Part shown: positions 12,501-19,621 of the stretch, piece by piece
Numbering within the stretch: the stretch's first letter is position 1
Layout of the letters: every line of letters begins with the position of its first letter
Source of the DNA: Strongylocentrotus purpuratus
Lineage: Eukaryota > Echinodermata > Echinoidea > Camarodonta > Strongylocentrotidae
Direction of reading: 5' to 3'
Assembly: GCF_000002235.5 (NCBI RefSeq)
Contig: NW_022145547.1
Span: 1,980,001-2,044,000, forward strand
DNA length: 64,000 bases
Made by a program: the position numbers and the translations under genes
Notes under the pieces: generated by a model
Seen by the model: only the letters and a program-made list of their open reading frames with translations
Told to the model about the DNA's origin: nothing
Database searches by the model: none

Positions 12501-15500
12501 GTATTCAAGAAGAGCAATGTACACGTAAGTAGTTTATTGTGTACCGAAAATAATATAAGCCTGCTCGAACTTCAGCTCACATTTATTGGGTTTATTTATG
12601 TTATGAAGAGTAACCATTCTTCATATATTTACATACACATACACATACAGTAGAACATGCCTTAGTGGCCACCTCTCTATTGCCTCCCTCTACTGGGAAA
12701 TAGGGACTTTTATGGGTGTGTCACAGTGTGTGTGTAAAGTTGGGTATTTACAGACGTGTATCAATCAGGTATGATTATTTACGGCTTGGGACCGACTTTT
12801 AACGTCACCATCCGAAATACGTGACTCAGTTTCGAACCTGCGTCCTCGGCTGAAGTCAGTTCGTAACTTCCACTGTTAGCTGGATTACAGGGACTTTTAG
12901 ATTGTGTGACGTCCTTTTAAGGCAATGTTACGTCACACGTAGCAGTCCACTATGTCGACGTGCAAATCTAAAAGTCCCTTATATGTGTTGAAATCTCGAT
13001 GGATGTGAATATTATTGATTTAAACAAAATGACATAACATAACCTTGAAATGCCGTTTTCCTCCCTTATTGTAGTTCCTGGCCAATGTATCAACGAAGGA
13101 GAAGTGTATAGGGTATGCAGTTCTCATTGCGGAGAAGCAACATGTGCGGGCGTTCCACAAGTTCGCTGTGCGAATCTGTGCCTATCACTGTGTCTCTGCG
13201 ACAACGATAACGGTTACGTCAGAGGACCAAACGGTGACTGTATCCTTCTAAGCAACTGTCAACGTAATCACTCTTTTAATATTTTATATTATAAAATTGT
13301 TTAGATCAATTAGGCCAATGATTTATGATTACAGAGGAACCTCGTTATAAAGAAACATTGGTATAAGAAACTTATAAAACAAGGTAATTTCCCTACTTCC
13401 AAGGAGTTTGTTATAACCAGGTTCCACTTTAATTTAACATAACTAATAATAATTATTATTATTAAAATAAGAAAGTTATAAAACAAGGTAATTCCACTGG
13501 TTCCAAGGAGTTTGTTATAACCAGGTTCCAAGGAGTTTGTTATAACCAGGTTCCACTTTAATTTAACATTACAATATCTAGATGAAAATAACAATACAGA
13601 TATATCGACTGCTTTGAGAGGTCTGGCTGTCCAGGCGCGCATCGGGTTCATGGCAGGTCCCCGAGAACCAACAGCCAGGCCTGGAATATTAAAGCAGTCG
13701 ATATGTTTGTTATTTACCGAATTGACACAAAACTCTATCAAGAATTCTTATTTATCTTTTTCTTGATTAAAGATTGGTTAAAACATCAGGGAAAATTTGA
13801 GACACTGTCTGTTAATCTTCGCTTGAAAGATGACTGAATCATTTGGGAATCGCAGACAAAGAGCACTGTATGGTGTCCGCGCTAGCACAAAGAAAATGTT
13901 AACACGTTAACCAATGGGGATCTCATCAAAATCTACTATTTTTCCGTACTCGGAATCTTTAGGGAATCTCACTCATGAACTATTGACCGTCACTGGCATT
14001 GTTCGTTTCTTTATGGGAATGGCTAAAACACGACTCCAATTTTGACCAATCAGATGGCTAGATTTCTAAAAAGGGGTATATAATATTTGATATTTGTATA
14101 GCGCATATATCCACCACGCCACCTCGTTAGGTCCTCAAGGCGCTTCTATATCCCCCCCCCCGGCTCTGTTAGGCTACTGTATCAGTGCTCACACACAGGG
14201 GCGGATCCACGTAGCGATTATTCCGGCCCGGCCCCCCCCCTCCCGCTTATTCGCCGGCCGGCTGAGTCGGTACTAAATTTTGTATTAAGATTTGGCTACC
14301 CCCCCCCCCCTTGACGCCGTCTGGATCCTCTGCAGGCGCGGATCCACGATGGGGGAGGGGGGGGGGGGCGGCTGACAGGTCAACCCCCCCCCCGCTTATT
14401 CACCGGCTGACTGAGTCGGCGCAAAATATTTCCTGAAAAATTGGACCAAAAAAAAAAAGTGCCTCCTACACCCCCCCTCCCGCTTATTCACCGGTTGCTG
14501 AGTCGCAACTAATATTTTCTCACGGATTGGCCCCCCCCCCTCTTCCCGCCCGCTGGATCCGCCACTGCTCACACATTCAACGATTTCCTTCCTGCCGGTA
14601 CCTATTTAAAGATAAACTTGAGTTCTGGTAATGCGATTGCATTGTGAAAGAAAAGGTGTGGAATGGATCAGAAAAGTTGATCATATAGCATGTAAGTAAT
14701 GGTGTGTAATGCAAGGTTCTGGAGTCATCAAAATCATCATAAATTTGGCAGAGTCTTGGTAAAGTAACAATCACTTACACAGAAAGATGTATATGGGAAA
14801 ACAGACATGATGTCGGGGCTAGTACTACCCTGATTTCCTTATCTTTCTATGCTCCTTACTCAGCCAGTATACATTTTCTTCCAAAATTGTTTGGCACATG
14901 TCATTTATTTGTAATCTTGAACATTCAGTGTAAGTTTCGTTAGATTCTGTGAGAATTAATTTTCTTTTTTTACCAGAACTCAAGTTTATCTTTAAGTGGT
15001 CAATGTAGATTTATGTCTTGCCAACGGACATTAATGCCGCGTCGGGACTCGAACCGTGAACCCTGTGATCGTCAGTCTGACGATGTATCCACTAGACTAC
15101 CTTAACCATTATTTTACGACTACTTATAATACTATGTCTTGAACCACCACCACCACCACCACCACCATCACTGCTACTACAACATCACTACTATTTATAC
15201 TATTACTGCTACACAGCTACCAATATTAGTATAGTCGGTGGCAGGCACAAATCCTCGTTTGGGCTGTCGGTCCATCATGTCGCGCATTAAGAGGTTAGTT
15301 TGTCTGATACTCACAAGGACAATCCCTTACAAAAAAGTACCATGGTAACCGTGTTTTTTTTTGTCCAAATTACCATCCACCATGGTAACCATGGTTATCA
15401 TGGTACCAAAACAATGGAATACATTGTTTATATGATGTTTTTCATTGTTTTGGTACCATGATAACCATGGTTACCATGGTGGATGCTAATTTGGACAAAA

Positions 15501-16809
15501 AAAAAAATGGGTACCATGGTACTTTTTTGTAAGTTTTTTTTAAAGGTGTAGACGAATATGTTGATCTCTATCCCGTGATGTCACTGTCCATTCAGTCATG
15601 GTCATGCCACATGTCACTTTAACCTGCAATTTCTGGGTGTGTTTTTTTTTTGTCTTTCCAGAGGCAGAGAACTGCCAACAAGACGAGACCTATTCTGTAT
15701 TTCGTCATCCGTGTGACTTAGAGGAGTCCCTGTGTCCTGGTTATCCGGAACCGCCCTATCGCCCCGGCGGACCACCAATCGCTGGGTGTTTCTGCAGTGA
15801 AGGATTGTTACGTCACAATGGCCAGTGTATTTCACCTGTTGATTGCCCGCCCTGTAATGTGGTCAGTTGCAAGGTGGATCCATGTCTGTTGGCGACTTGC
15901 GGAGCCTCTCCTAATGCTCGATGCATGTAAGTCATAGCCTTATAGGTTCTAGGATCGACACCCACCCCTGGACATTAAACCCCTCCGATAACCACCCCCA
16001 GTCAACTACCCCCTCGGACAGCTGCCCCCTAGGGCAACCACCCTCTAGGACGACTACCCCCAGGGGGTAGTTGACTGGGGTGGTTATCCGGGGGTGGATG
16101 TCCAGGGAGTAGGTGTCCGGATACGAGCCTTATATCCTGTAGAACTCGCTAGGATAGGGTCGAGCACATGGAGGAGGTGTGTCTACATAGTGCGAATTGC
16201 TTGAAACAAATGAGGGGGGGGGGGGGCAAATTTAGGGCTACTGATAAGTATATACATAGAAGATTCTCTCTTATTTAATTGATCATGGATTTCACCTTTT
16301 AAGAAGACGAACAAGAACAGGAAGGAGAAGGAGAAGGAGAAGAAGAAGGATACGAAGAAGAAGAAGAAGAAGAAGAAGAAGAAGAAGAAGGAGAAGAAGA
16401 AGAAGAAGAAGAAGAAGAAGAAGAAGAAGAAGAAGAAGAAGAAGGAGAAGGAGAAGGAGAAGAAGAAGAAGAAGAAGAAGAAGAAGAAGGAGAAGAAGAA
16501 GAAGAAGAAATAACCGAAAGAGCAAAAAGGGGTACAAACAACGCTTTAAATTACAGCCGTATGGCCTCATTATATAGCAACCTAAAACATAAACAACGCA
16601 ATCGTAATTCTCACTGCGTGACTACCTCATGACCAGCATTATTATACCTGTATTCTCAACCTCCTCTCCTCTAATCAATAATACATCCGAATGTTAGCTA
16701 TTTTATTCTATTTTCCCATTACAGGTCCAACTACTGCGGAGGATGCAATTTCACCTTCTACGACTCTCAATGTCGTGAAGTCCAGTGTGACGGAAAGCCA
16801 ACTTATTAA
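76..16809 (+). CDS. Secreted multi-TIL-domain cysteine-rich protein, 9 exons, 503 aa (gene 1)
   Basis: Seen: nine exons (76..142, 3955..4039, 6732..6973, 10728..10919, 11664..11861, 12336..12524, 13075..13263, 15662..15926, 16725..16809) join in one open frame of 1512 nt with GT-AG borders and matching phases. Residues 1-22 are a hydrophobic signal peptide. Residues 23-60 and about 446-490 are two copies of a module with PC, AxC and SNYCGGCN motifs, each split by a phase-2 intron just before SNYCGGC. Between them lie six TIL domains, one per exon, five with the full ten cysteines. Known: TIL domains occur in small serine-protease inhibitors (Ascaris type) and in von Willebrand factor-like and mucin-like secreted proteins. 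Inferred: an extracellular protease inhibitor or matrix/mucus protein. The start is the only ATG before the signal peptide and has A at -3. Further exons hidden in the long introns cannot be excluded. Confidence 0.85.
312..480 (-). repeat. SINE 3' part with (ATT)n tail
   Basis: Read on the minus strand, GCGCCTAGAAACAAAGTATT is followed by GCATTATAAATGTGAAC and (ATT)n. The same tail type (GCGC...GCGCTATA...ATT repeats) ends copies at 14090 (minus), 33440 (plus) and 36570 (plus). A further (AAT)n array follows at 490..570. Confidence 0.5.
490..570. repeat. (AAT)n microsatellite
   Basis: About 27 uninterrupted AAT units. The sequence directly after it (AAAGTCCACTCCAAATTTTT to about 632) recurs at 53355..53412, also after AAT repeats, so it may be the tail of a dispersed element. 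Confidence 0.9.
686..846. mobile_element. MITE with GGGCCCCGTCTTACAAAGAG ends
   Basis: Inverted ends GGGCCCCGTCTTACAAAGAG and its complement, flanked by AGAAC at 681..685 and 847..851 (likely 5-bp target duplication). The interior is built of short ATCAATCG/CGATTGAT palindromes. A degraded relative lies at 27974..28112. Superfamily not assigned. Confidence 0.7.
1120..1232. repeat. Dispersed repeat, copy 1
   Basis: The stretch with AACCGGGGAAGGGGTATATC and TTGATTTTCTCCTTGGGCTT recurs at 19030..19125 in the same orientation with small changes. No terminal repeats are visible. Confidence 0.5.
1580..2109. mobile_element. TTAA-flanked MITE
   Basis: Inverted ends AGGTACTATGTCCCTTTTGC and complement (one or two mismatches), flanked by TTAA at 1576..1579 and 2110..2113. 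TTAA targets are typical of piggyBac and Kolobok groups. An 87-codon minus-strand frame inside it is not recognisable. Confidence 0.7.
2193..2519. mobile_element. GC-rich MITE-like element
   Basis: Starts GCTATGGTCACA and ends with its exact complement TGTGACCATAGC. The 327-bp interior is very GC-rich (GGCGGCGACC, CGGCCGCCG and similar units repeated in both directions), in sharp contrast to the AT-rich intron. Flanks are CTATA and ATATA. Confidence 0.6.
2984..3541 (+). pseudogene. Segmental duplicate carrying the 3' end of gene 1 exon 3
   Basis: CTGCATACCCTTGGATCAGT to the donor GGTATG is identical to the end of exon 3 (6948..6978). The following intron sequence matches 7897..8345. Only the last 26 bases of the exon are present, and the sequence to the left is unrelated. 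This copy lacks the 918-bp insertion found in the other copy, so it records the empty site. It has about 80 bp extra near 3260..3340. Confidence 0.8.
3121..3134. repeat. Poly(C) tract
   Basis: A run of 14 C, also present in the duplicate at about 8000..8012. Confidence 0.9.
3955..4039 (+). CDS. Gene 1 exon 2: N-terminal cysteine module, first half
   Basis: Acceptor TTTTTTGTAG and donor GTAAGC bound an exon starting in phase 1 and ending in phase 2. It encodes NCFVNPCDYSVCSANPDAEC plus flanking acidic residues. The PC...C...PxAxC pattern continues into exon 3 as SNYCGGCN. The same pattern recurs in exons 8 and 9 at the C terminus. Confidence 0.85.
4403..6470. mobile_element. 2-kb element with TATCGTCGGCCT inverted ends
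   Basis: Ends TATCGTCGGCCT...GCC.AAAGG..CTT.AC in inverted orientation (about 30 bp, imperfect). Subterminal copies of GCCAAAAGGGCCTTAAC occur several times inside (4590, 5670, 5750, 5780, 6430), like transposase-binding repeats. No transposase frame is recognised. It hosts a CAGGGGCGGATC MITE at 5975..6395. Target duplication is unclear. Confidence 0.6.
5975..6395. mobile_element. hAT-type MITE (CAGGGGCGGATC ends)
   Basis: CAGGGGCGGATCTAG at the left and a near complement TAGATCCGCGCCTG at the right, with long G and C runs next to the ends. Same family as 14196..14567 and 28118..28473, which show 8-bp duplications. The duplication here is not clear. Confidence 0.6.
6732..6973 (+). CDS. Gene 1 exon 3: YCGGC motif and TIL domain 1
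   Basis: Begins with RSNYCGGCNADFYVDD, completing the N-terminal module, then a full ten-cysteine TIL domain from AC to the final DQC, with the usual GCFCPEGLV loop. It ends in phase 1 (CAA G|GTATGC). The donor lies only 5 bp from the left end of a CACTG-ended transposon at 6979, and a broken copy of this exon's 3' end is at 2984..3009. Confidence 0.9.
6979..7896. mobile_element. CACTG-ended non-autonomous DNA transposon, 918 bp
   Basis: Begins CACTGTAAAAAAAATAAT and ends with the inverted TTTTTTACAGTG. Flanked by TG at 6977..6978 and 7897..7898. Comparison with the duplicate at 2984..3541, which reads straight through (GGTATGGATGC), proves insertion with a 2-bp TG duplication. CACTG/CACTA ends with 2-3 bp duplications are the pattern of the CACTA (EnSpm/Mirage/Chapaev) group. 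The interior is AT-rich with no transposase. Confidence 0.8.
7897..8345. repeat. Segmental duplicate, copy 2 (intron part)
   Basis: Matches 3010..3541, about 90 percent by eye, with a shorter middle. Together with exon 3's end it is the source or sister of the pseudo-exon copy at 2984. Confidence 0.75.
8778..9219. mobile_element. Element packed with CCCATRTGGG palindromes
   Basis: Inverted ends CCCATGTAGCAAGCCCATGT and CCCATATGGGCTTGCTACCT. Inside are about two dozen CCCATATGGG, ACCCATGTGGG and half-site variants, spaced roughly every 20-30 bp. The palindromic units leave all six frames nearly open (MGP-rich shadow frames on both strands), so those frames are not genes. Confidence 0.65.
9220..10727. 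other. Intron 3 of gene 1, right part: nothing recognised
   Basis: A purine-rich AAAAGG stretch at 9220..9295, then ordinary AT-rich intron. No exon, RNA gene or terminal-repeat element was seen. Confidence 0.5.
10728..10919 (+). CDS. Gene 1 exon 4: TIL domain 2
   Basis: One complete TIL domain with ten cysteines, containing GCFCDSANGFIRDENNRC near its end. Phase 1 at both ends, so the exon can be duplicated or lost without breaking frame. Exons 5 and 6 are close copies. Confidence 0.92.
11147..11264. mobile_element. Palindromic MITE (AGGGACTTTTAGATT ends)
   Basis: Near-perfect hairpin from AGGGACTTTTAGATTTGCAC to its complement, with arms of about 48 bp and a centre containing GACGTCCTTTTTAAGGC. 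Family members lie at 12702..12979 and 21241..21381. Confidence 0.75.
11664..11861 (+). CDS. Gene 1 exon 5: TIL domain 3
   Basis: A close copy of exon 4, slightly longer because of GAEPSCDKRNGGVQLIC in place of GEPSCDERDRGKGEC. Ten cysteines, symmetric phase 1-1. The last 70 bases (from GCCAATGGATTCATCCGCGA to the donor) are essentially identical to exon 4, showing recent duplication or conversion. Confidence 0.92.
12336..12524 (+). CDS. Gene 1 exon 6: TIL domain 4 (mosaic exon)
   Basis: TIL domain with ten cysteines, phase 1-1. Its first part and the intron before it match exon 5 (AGATGTGATGGTGAAGG), while the rest of the exon and the intron after it match exon 4 (GAGAGAGACAGAGGAAAAGG). It therefore looks like the product of an unequal crossover or gene conversion. 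Confidence 0.92.
12702..12979. mobile_element. Same MITE family, interrupted by a SINE
   Basis: AGGGACTTTTA at the left, AATCTAAAAGTCCCT at the right. Copied with the exon duplication, since it sits at the same place after exon 6 as the 11147 copy does after exon 4. One arm is shortened and a 176-bp SINE sits in the left end. Confidence 0.75.
12713..12888 (-). mobile_element. tRNA-derived SINE with 11-bp target duplication
   Basis: Flanked by AGGGACTTTTA on both sides (12702..12712, 12889..12899). On the minus strand it has an A-box-like AGCTAACAGTGG and a B-box-like GGTTCGAAACT, followed by GTGACGTTAAAAGTCGGTCC. It is absent from the matching site after exon 4, so it inserted after the exon duplication. 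Confidence 0.75.
13075..13263 (+). CDS. Gene 1 exon 7: TIL domain 5
   Basis: Phase 1-1 exon encoding a divergent TIL domain that keeps all ten cysteines (CLSLCLCDNDNGYVRG in the second half). Only cysteine spacing and the NGYVRGPNGDC end are shared with exons 4-6, so this duplication is older. Confidence 0.9.
13333..13552. mobile_element. Possible pogo/Tigger-like MITE remnant
   Basis: Starts CAGAGGAACCTCGTTATAA and ends GTTATAACCAGGTTCCACTT, with an internal duplication of CCAAGGAGTTTGTTATAACC. GAACCTCGTTATAAC ends and a TA target are typical of Tigger elements. Ends are not exact complements. Confidence 0.4.
13602..13704. repeat. Short inverted repeat
   Basis: ATATCGACTGCTTT and its complement bound a 103-bp stretch with further imperfect pairing (GGTCTGGCTGTC with CAGCCAGGCC). 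Confidence 0.5.
14088..14142 (-). repeat. SINE 3' tail fragment
   Basis: On the minus strand GCGCCTTGAGGACCTAACGA is followed by GCGCTATACAAATATC, the tail type also seen at 312, 33440 and 36570. Confidence 0.4.
14196..14567. mobile_element. hAT-type MITE with 8-bp target duplication
   Basis: CAGGGGCGGATCCA at the left, TGGATCCGCCACTG at the right, flanked by CTCACACA on both sides (14188..14195, 14568..14575). The interior has three related units with CGCTTATTCACCGGCTGACT-type sequence and C runs. An 8-bp duplication with CAG...CTG ends is the hAT hallmark. Confidence 0.85.
14606..14995. mobile_element. TTAA MITE
   Basis: TTAAAGATAAACTTGAGTTC and exact complement at the ends. The left half matches 52035..53180 (without the palindrome) and, inverted, parts of 29074..29456. 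Confidence 0.75.
15005..15108 (-). mobile_element. tRNA-derived SINE head
   Basis: Minus strand: A-box-like TAGTCTAGTGGATA and B-box GGTTCGAGTCC at tRNA spacing, followed by a non-tRNA stretch (GGCATTAATGTCCGTTGGC). The acceptor stem does not pair, so it is a SINE or tRNA fossil, not a working tRNA. Confidence 0.6.
15327..15532. mobile_element. Near-perfect palindromic MITE, 206 bp
   Basis: TTACAAAAAAGTACCATGGT at the left and its complement at the right, with arms of about 90 bp around a loop near 15430. CCATGG and GGTACC units are repeated in the arms. Confidence 0.75.
15662..15926 (+). CDS. Gene 1 exon 8: degenerate TIL domain 6 plus first half of C-terminal module
   Basis: Starts in phase 1 and ends in phase 2. 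The TIL-like part keeps the framing cysteines (NC, PC, LC, GCFC, QC, DC) but has seven rather than ten. A proline-rich stretch (PEPPYRPGGPP) replaces the middle, so three disulfide partners are missing. It then encodes PCLLATCGASPNARC, the C-terminal copy of the module opened in exon 2. Confidence 0.88.
15950..16125. repeat. C-rich inverted repeat
   Basis: Units such as GATAACCACCCCCAGTCAAC and TACCCCC repeat on the left. Their complements (GGGGGTAGTTGACTGGGGTG) follow on the right, giving a hairpin centred near 16060. Confidence 0.6.
16303..16510. repeat. (GAA)n/(GGA) purine tract, about 200 bp
   Basis: Long unbroken polypurine run of GAA and GGAGAA units, giving long spurious Leu- and Ser-only frames on the other strand. 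It sits in the last intron of gene 1. Confidence 0.95.
16725..16809 (+). CDS. Gene 1 exon 9: C-terminal YCGGC motif and stop
   Basis: Completes the split Met codon and encodes SNYCGGCNFTFYDSQC and a short tail ending GKPTY then TAA. The intron position relative to SNYCGGC is the same as between exons 2 and 3, so the two end modules share ancestry. NFT is a possible N-glycosylation site. Confidence 0.88.
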
Positions 16810-17020
16810 ACAACCATTATATACCGTGGTATCAAGATCTACACGTTACGCGATGGTTTCTGAATCCTGTCATTCCCCTCCACTCCACTGTGTGACAGGA
16901 ACTAACCGGTTCGCGTTGGCAATGGTTTACGGGATCGGAGGTTTTTGGTTAAACAAAGATATTAACTAAACATAATGTCTGTATAATGATTGTAACTGCC
17001 TGTATTTCTGTTGTTTATAA

Positions 17021-17442
17021 ATTAAATTTACTTGATCTTTTAGGCGTGATAAACACGAGTTCACGTAAAACACTATGAAAAAAAGACATCATGATACTTC
17101 CAAAGCACTTATTTGGATATAAATGTCATTGAAACATTTAATTTTCATTATTTCGACTTTCATCGTTGCTATCATAAGTAAACATTTTCAAACGAATTTT
17201 CTGTTGCCATTTATGAATGAATAATTTGTGGTCGTTGGGCAAACATATTGCTCTACGTCTTCATTTCAATTACAAACTAACGAAATCATCACTCCTTTTT
17301 AAACAGTTTAAGAAGTATCTATATCCTGCACTTTGAAATGAATGAAATTAAATGACATCAGTCGCACGGTAGGCCTAAAATTAATCTATATGGTTTTGTT
17401 TTGAATGTTTACTATGTACCTCTAGCTCTTCAGAAAAATAAA
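17021..17442 (+). terminator. Possible poly(A) signals of gene 1
   Basis: ATTAAA at 17021..17026 (212 nt after the stop) and AATAAA at 17437..17442 are the first plausible poly(A) hexamers after gene 1. Which one is used, if either, cannot be told from sequence. Confidence 0.3.
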
Positions 17443-17485
17443 CGATAGAGCCGGGAAAAGGGACATCAAATTATAATGAAAGATA

Positions 17486-17543
17486 ATGGAGGGAGATGGA
17501 GAAAAACTGTGTGAGAGAACTAAAGAGGACTATCTCAGAGTAA

Positions 17544-17595
<52 letters not shown>

Positions 17596-17729
17596 AAGGG
17601 AGAGAGAGAGAGAGAGAGAGAGGAAGAGAGAGAGAGAGAGAGAGAGAAAGAAAGAAAGAAAGAAAGAAAAGATGAAAAAAGGAGTAGATTGACAAACGGG
17701 CAGAGAAAGACAAATAAAATAAAATATGT

Positions 17730-17770
<41 letters not shown>

Positions 17771-17831
17771 TATAATGGAGAGAGATGGAGAAAAACTGTG
17801 TGAGAGAACTAAAGAGGAGTATCTCAGAGTA

Positions 17832-17896
<65 letters not shown>

Positions 17897-17999
17897 AAGA
17901 AAGAAAGAAAGAAAGAAAAGGTGAAAAGAAAGGAGTAGATTGACAGACGGGCAGAGAAAGACAAAATAAGACAAAATAGGTAAAGAGAGAGAGAGAAAG
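17486..17999. repeat. Tandemly duplicated GT/GA microsatellite block
   Basis: Two copies (17486..17763 and 17776..17999) of the same order: GGAGATGGAGAAAAACTGTG, AGTAAG(TG)n, (GA)n, (AAAG)n, GGAGTAGATTGACA and GACGGGCAGAGAAAGACA. Unit length about 225-280 bp, differing mainly in repeat number. Confidence 0.9.
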
Positions 18000-18877
18000 A
18001 ACAAAACAAAAAGGGGTAGGGTGATTGGTTACGCTTTCCAACGCGCCTTTAAACTGATAACATTCACATTGCACATCGGGAACTATTATACAACTCAACT
18101 ATTCACGATTACAAATACACAAACGACTAAATCATTAAGCTTCATTTTTATTCCATTTTAATGATCACTTTCAAGGGAACTCATTCGTATATTCTTAATA
18201 TAGCTGGGCATTATTTTTTTATTCATTAATCTTTGAGTACTACTCTATTAGGTTTGGCATCAGGGTGATCGGTCTGGTATCCAAAGGTTTATGATCAGGA
18301 ATGGATCACTTAATCGATATACCCACCGAATCTAGGGGAAATATTACATAGACTGAATAAGTTCTTGAAATAGAAATTAGAAGAAAAAAATGGGTAAGCC
18401 CATCTTTGAAATTAGGAAGTTATCACAAAACGTATACAGCGAGGGTTTTAATTTCAGGTAGCCACCCCAATTTTATTTTACATCCCGCCAAAAATTTATT
18501 GGATTTTGTTTTACTTTCATTGATGACGGAGCTTTTTCTTGCAATATTATTGTGTTGTTTTATATTCAGGTAATGCATCATATTCTTTTTGTTTACGTTA
18601 GACGTAATCAAGTTATTTATTGTCAAAGGTCTATGTCTGCTTCTGATTTAATTAATGATTTAAACAAAATCTACCCCATGAATGCAATAATTATTTTGGC
18701 ACATTTCACACTTTCAAACAACAACCATTAAACAAAAAAAAACAGGACGAAATTTATACAAAGTTTGTATGTTAGGATCATGTCTTTAACATAGAGAATA
18801 TCACTTTTTTTCATTTTGTATTAGAACAATGATCTCATCAAAGGATTTTCCTTCGCATTAGATGGAGATAATTAAGG

Positions 18878-18919
<42 letters not shown>

Positions 18920-19029
18920 GAGTGAGTTGAGACGATTGAGAGATTTCAACATTATTCTGCTAACCTAACTAAAAATGCAAATGGCGTTTGCGGACCCAAA
19001 ATTATTTAGTCGAAGGAAAATGGGCATCT

Positions 19030-19125
19030 ATTAGCATATATAAGAACCGGGGAAGGGGGTATATCTATTAGCATTCCCGTATCCTGTTGTATTGATTTTC
19101 TCCCTGGGCTTCAATGAGAATTGAA
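19030..19125. repeat. Dispersed repeat, copy 2
   Basis: Matches 1120..1232 (ACCGGGGAAGGGGGTATATC and TTGATTTTCTCCCTGGGCTT). Confidence 0.5.
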
Positions 19126-19339
19126 CGTTAAAAAATATGAAAACACATTAACTTGAAACTCTAATTAATTAAGCTTGCCTTATGGTATTCAAGCTGCTTG
19201 ATGTCATGTAGTTATACAACATAGTGATTAATAAAAGTGGGAATGTGCTAATAATACAGAAGTGTCTTCAGGTCAAGTCGTGCCGTGGTCAGTTTCCATC
19301 ACTAAACACCAGAAACCTTTCTCTTGTATTGATCGACAG

Positions 19340-19621
19340 CTAAAGGTTTGTGGAAGGTTGAGTAACGCCAGGTTCAGGTTCATCCTCCGCATAACCTTCA
19401 TTAACAGCGCCCTCTATAGCCGCCGCTGCATCATCAGCTTCCTTATCGGCGTCGCCTTCGGTTGTCACGGGAGCGGTGTGAGCGGTGTCTGGTGCGTCAG
19501 CGGAGTCGTATGCGGGCTCGTGGTCGATCGCCGAATAGCCATTTTCAATCACGACTTCGGTGGTGCTAGTCTGACTGGGTGCAGGCGAAGATCGTCTTGC
19601 TACGACATCCTCTGGGTCAAC
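19340..19621 (-). CDS. Gene 2 exon 7: acidic C-terminal tail and stop
   Basis: Encodes 93 residues rich in Ala, Asp, Glu, Pro and Thr, starting VDPEDVVARRSSPAPS and ending QPSTNL then TAG. It includes VIENGYSAIDHEPAYDS, with two tyrosines that could act as sorting or docking sites. GC and codon use differ from the AT-rich intron, supporting real coding. Confidence 0.82.
   Translation of the reverse strand, partial: VDPEDVVARRSSPAPSQTSTTEVVIENGYSAIDHEPAYDSADAPDTAHTAPVTTEGDADKEADDAAAAIEGAVNEGYAEDEPEPGVTQPSTNL

Larger units (their letters stand above)
16810..19339. other. Intergenic region between convergent genes 1 and 2
   Basis: Holds candidate poly(A) signals of gene 1, the duplicated GA/GT block at 17486..17999, a GA tract at 18880..18930 and the dispersed repeat at 19030..19125. 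No gene recognised. Confidence 0.6.

Noticed and set aside
15005-15108. Possible tRNA gene
   Set aside because: A- and B-box-like motifs are present, but the acceptor stem does not pair and non-tRNA sequence continues. Treated as SINE-derived. The same reasoning applies to 26903, 48345 and the palindrome arms.
17471-18098. Long minus-strand frames rich in Leu, Ser and His-Thr repeats
   Set aside because: They are translations of GA and GT microsatellites. The same holds near 16292..16570, 22215..22534, 25215..25421, 29532..30016, 34662..35052 and 55786..56177.
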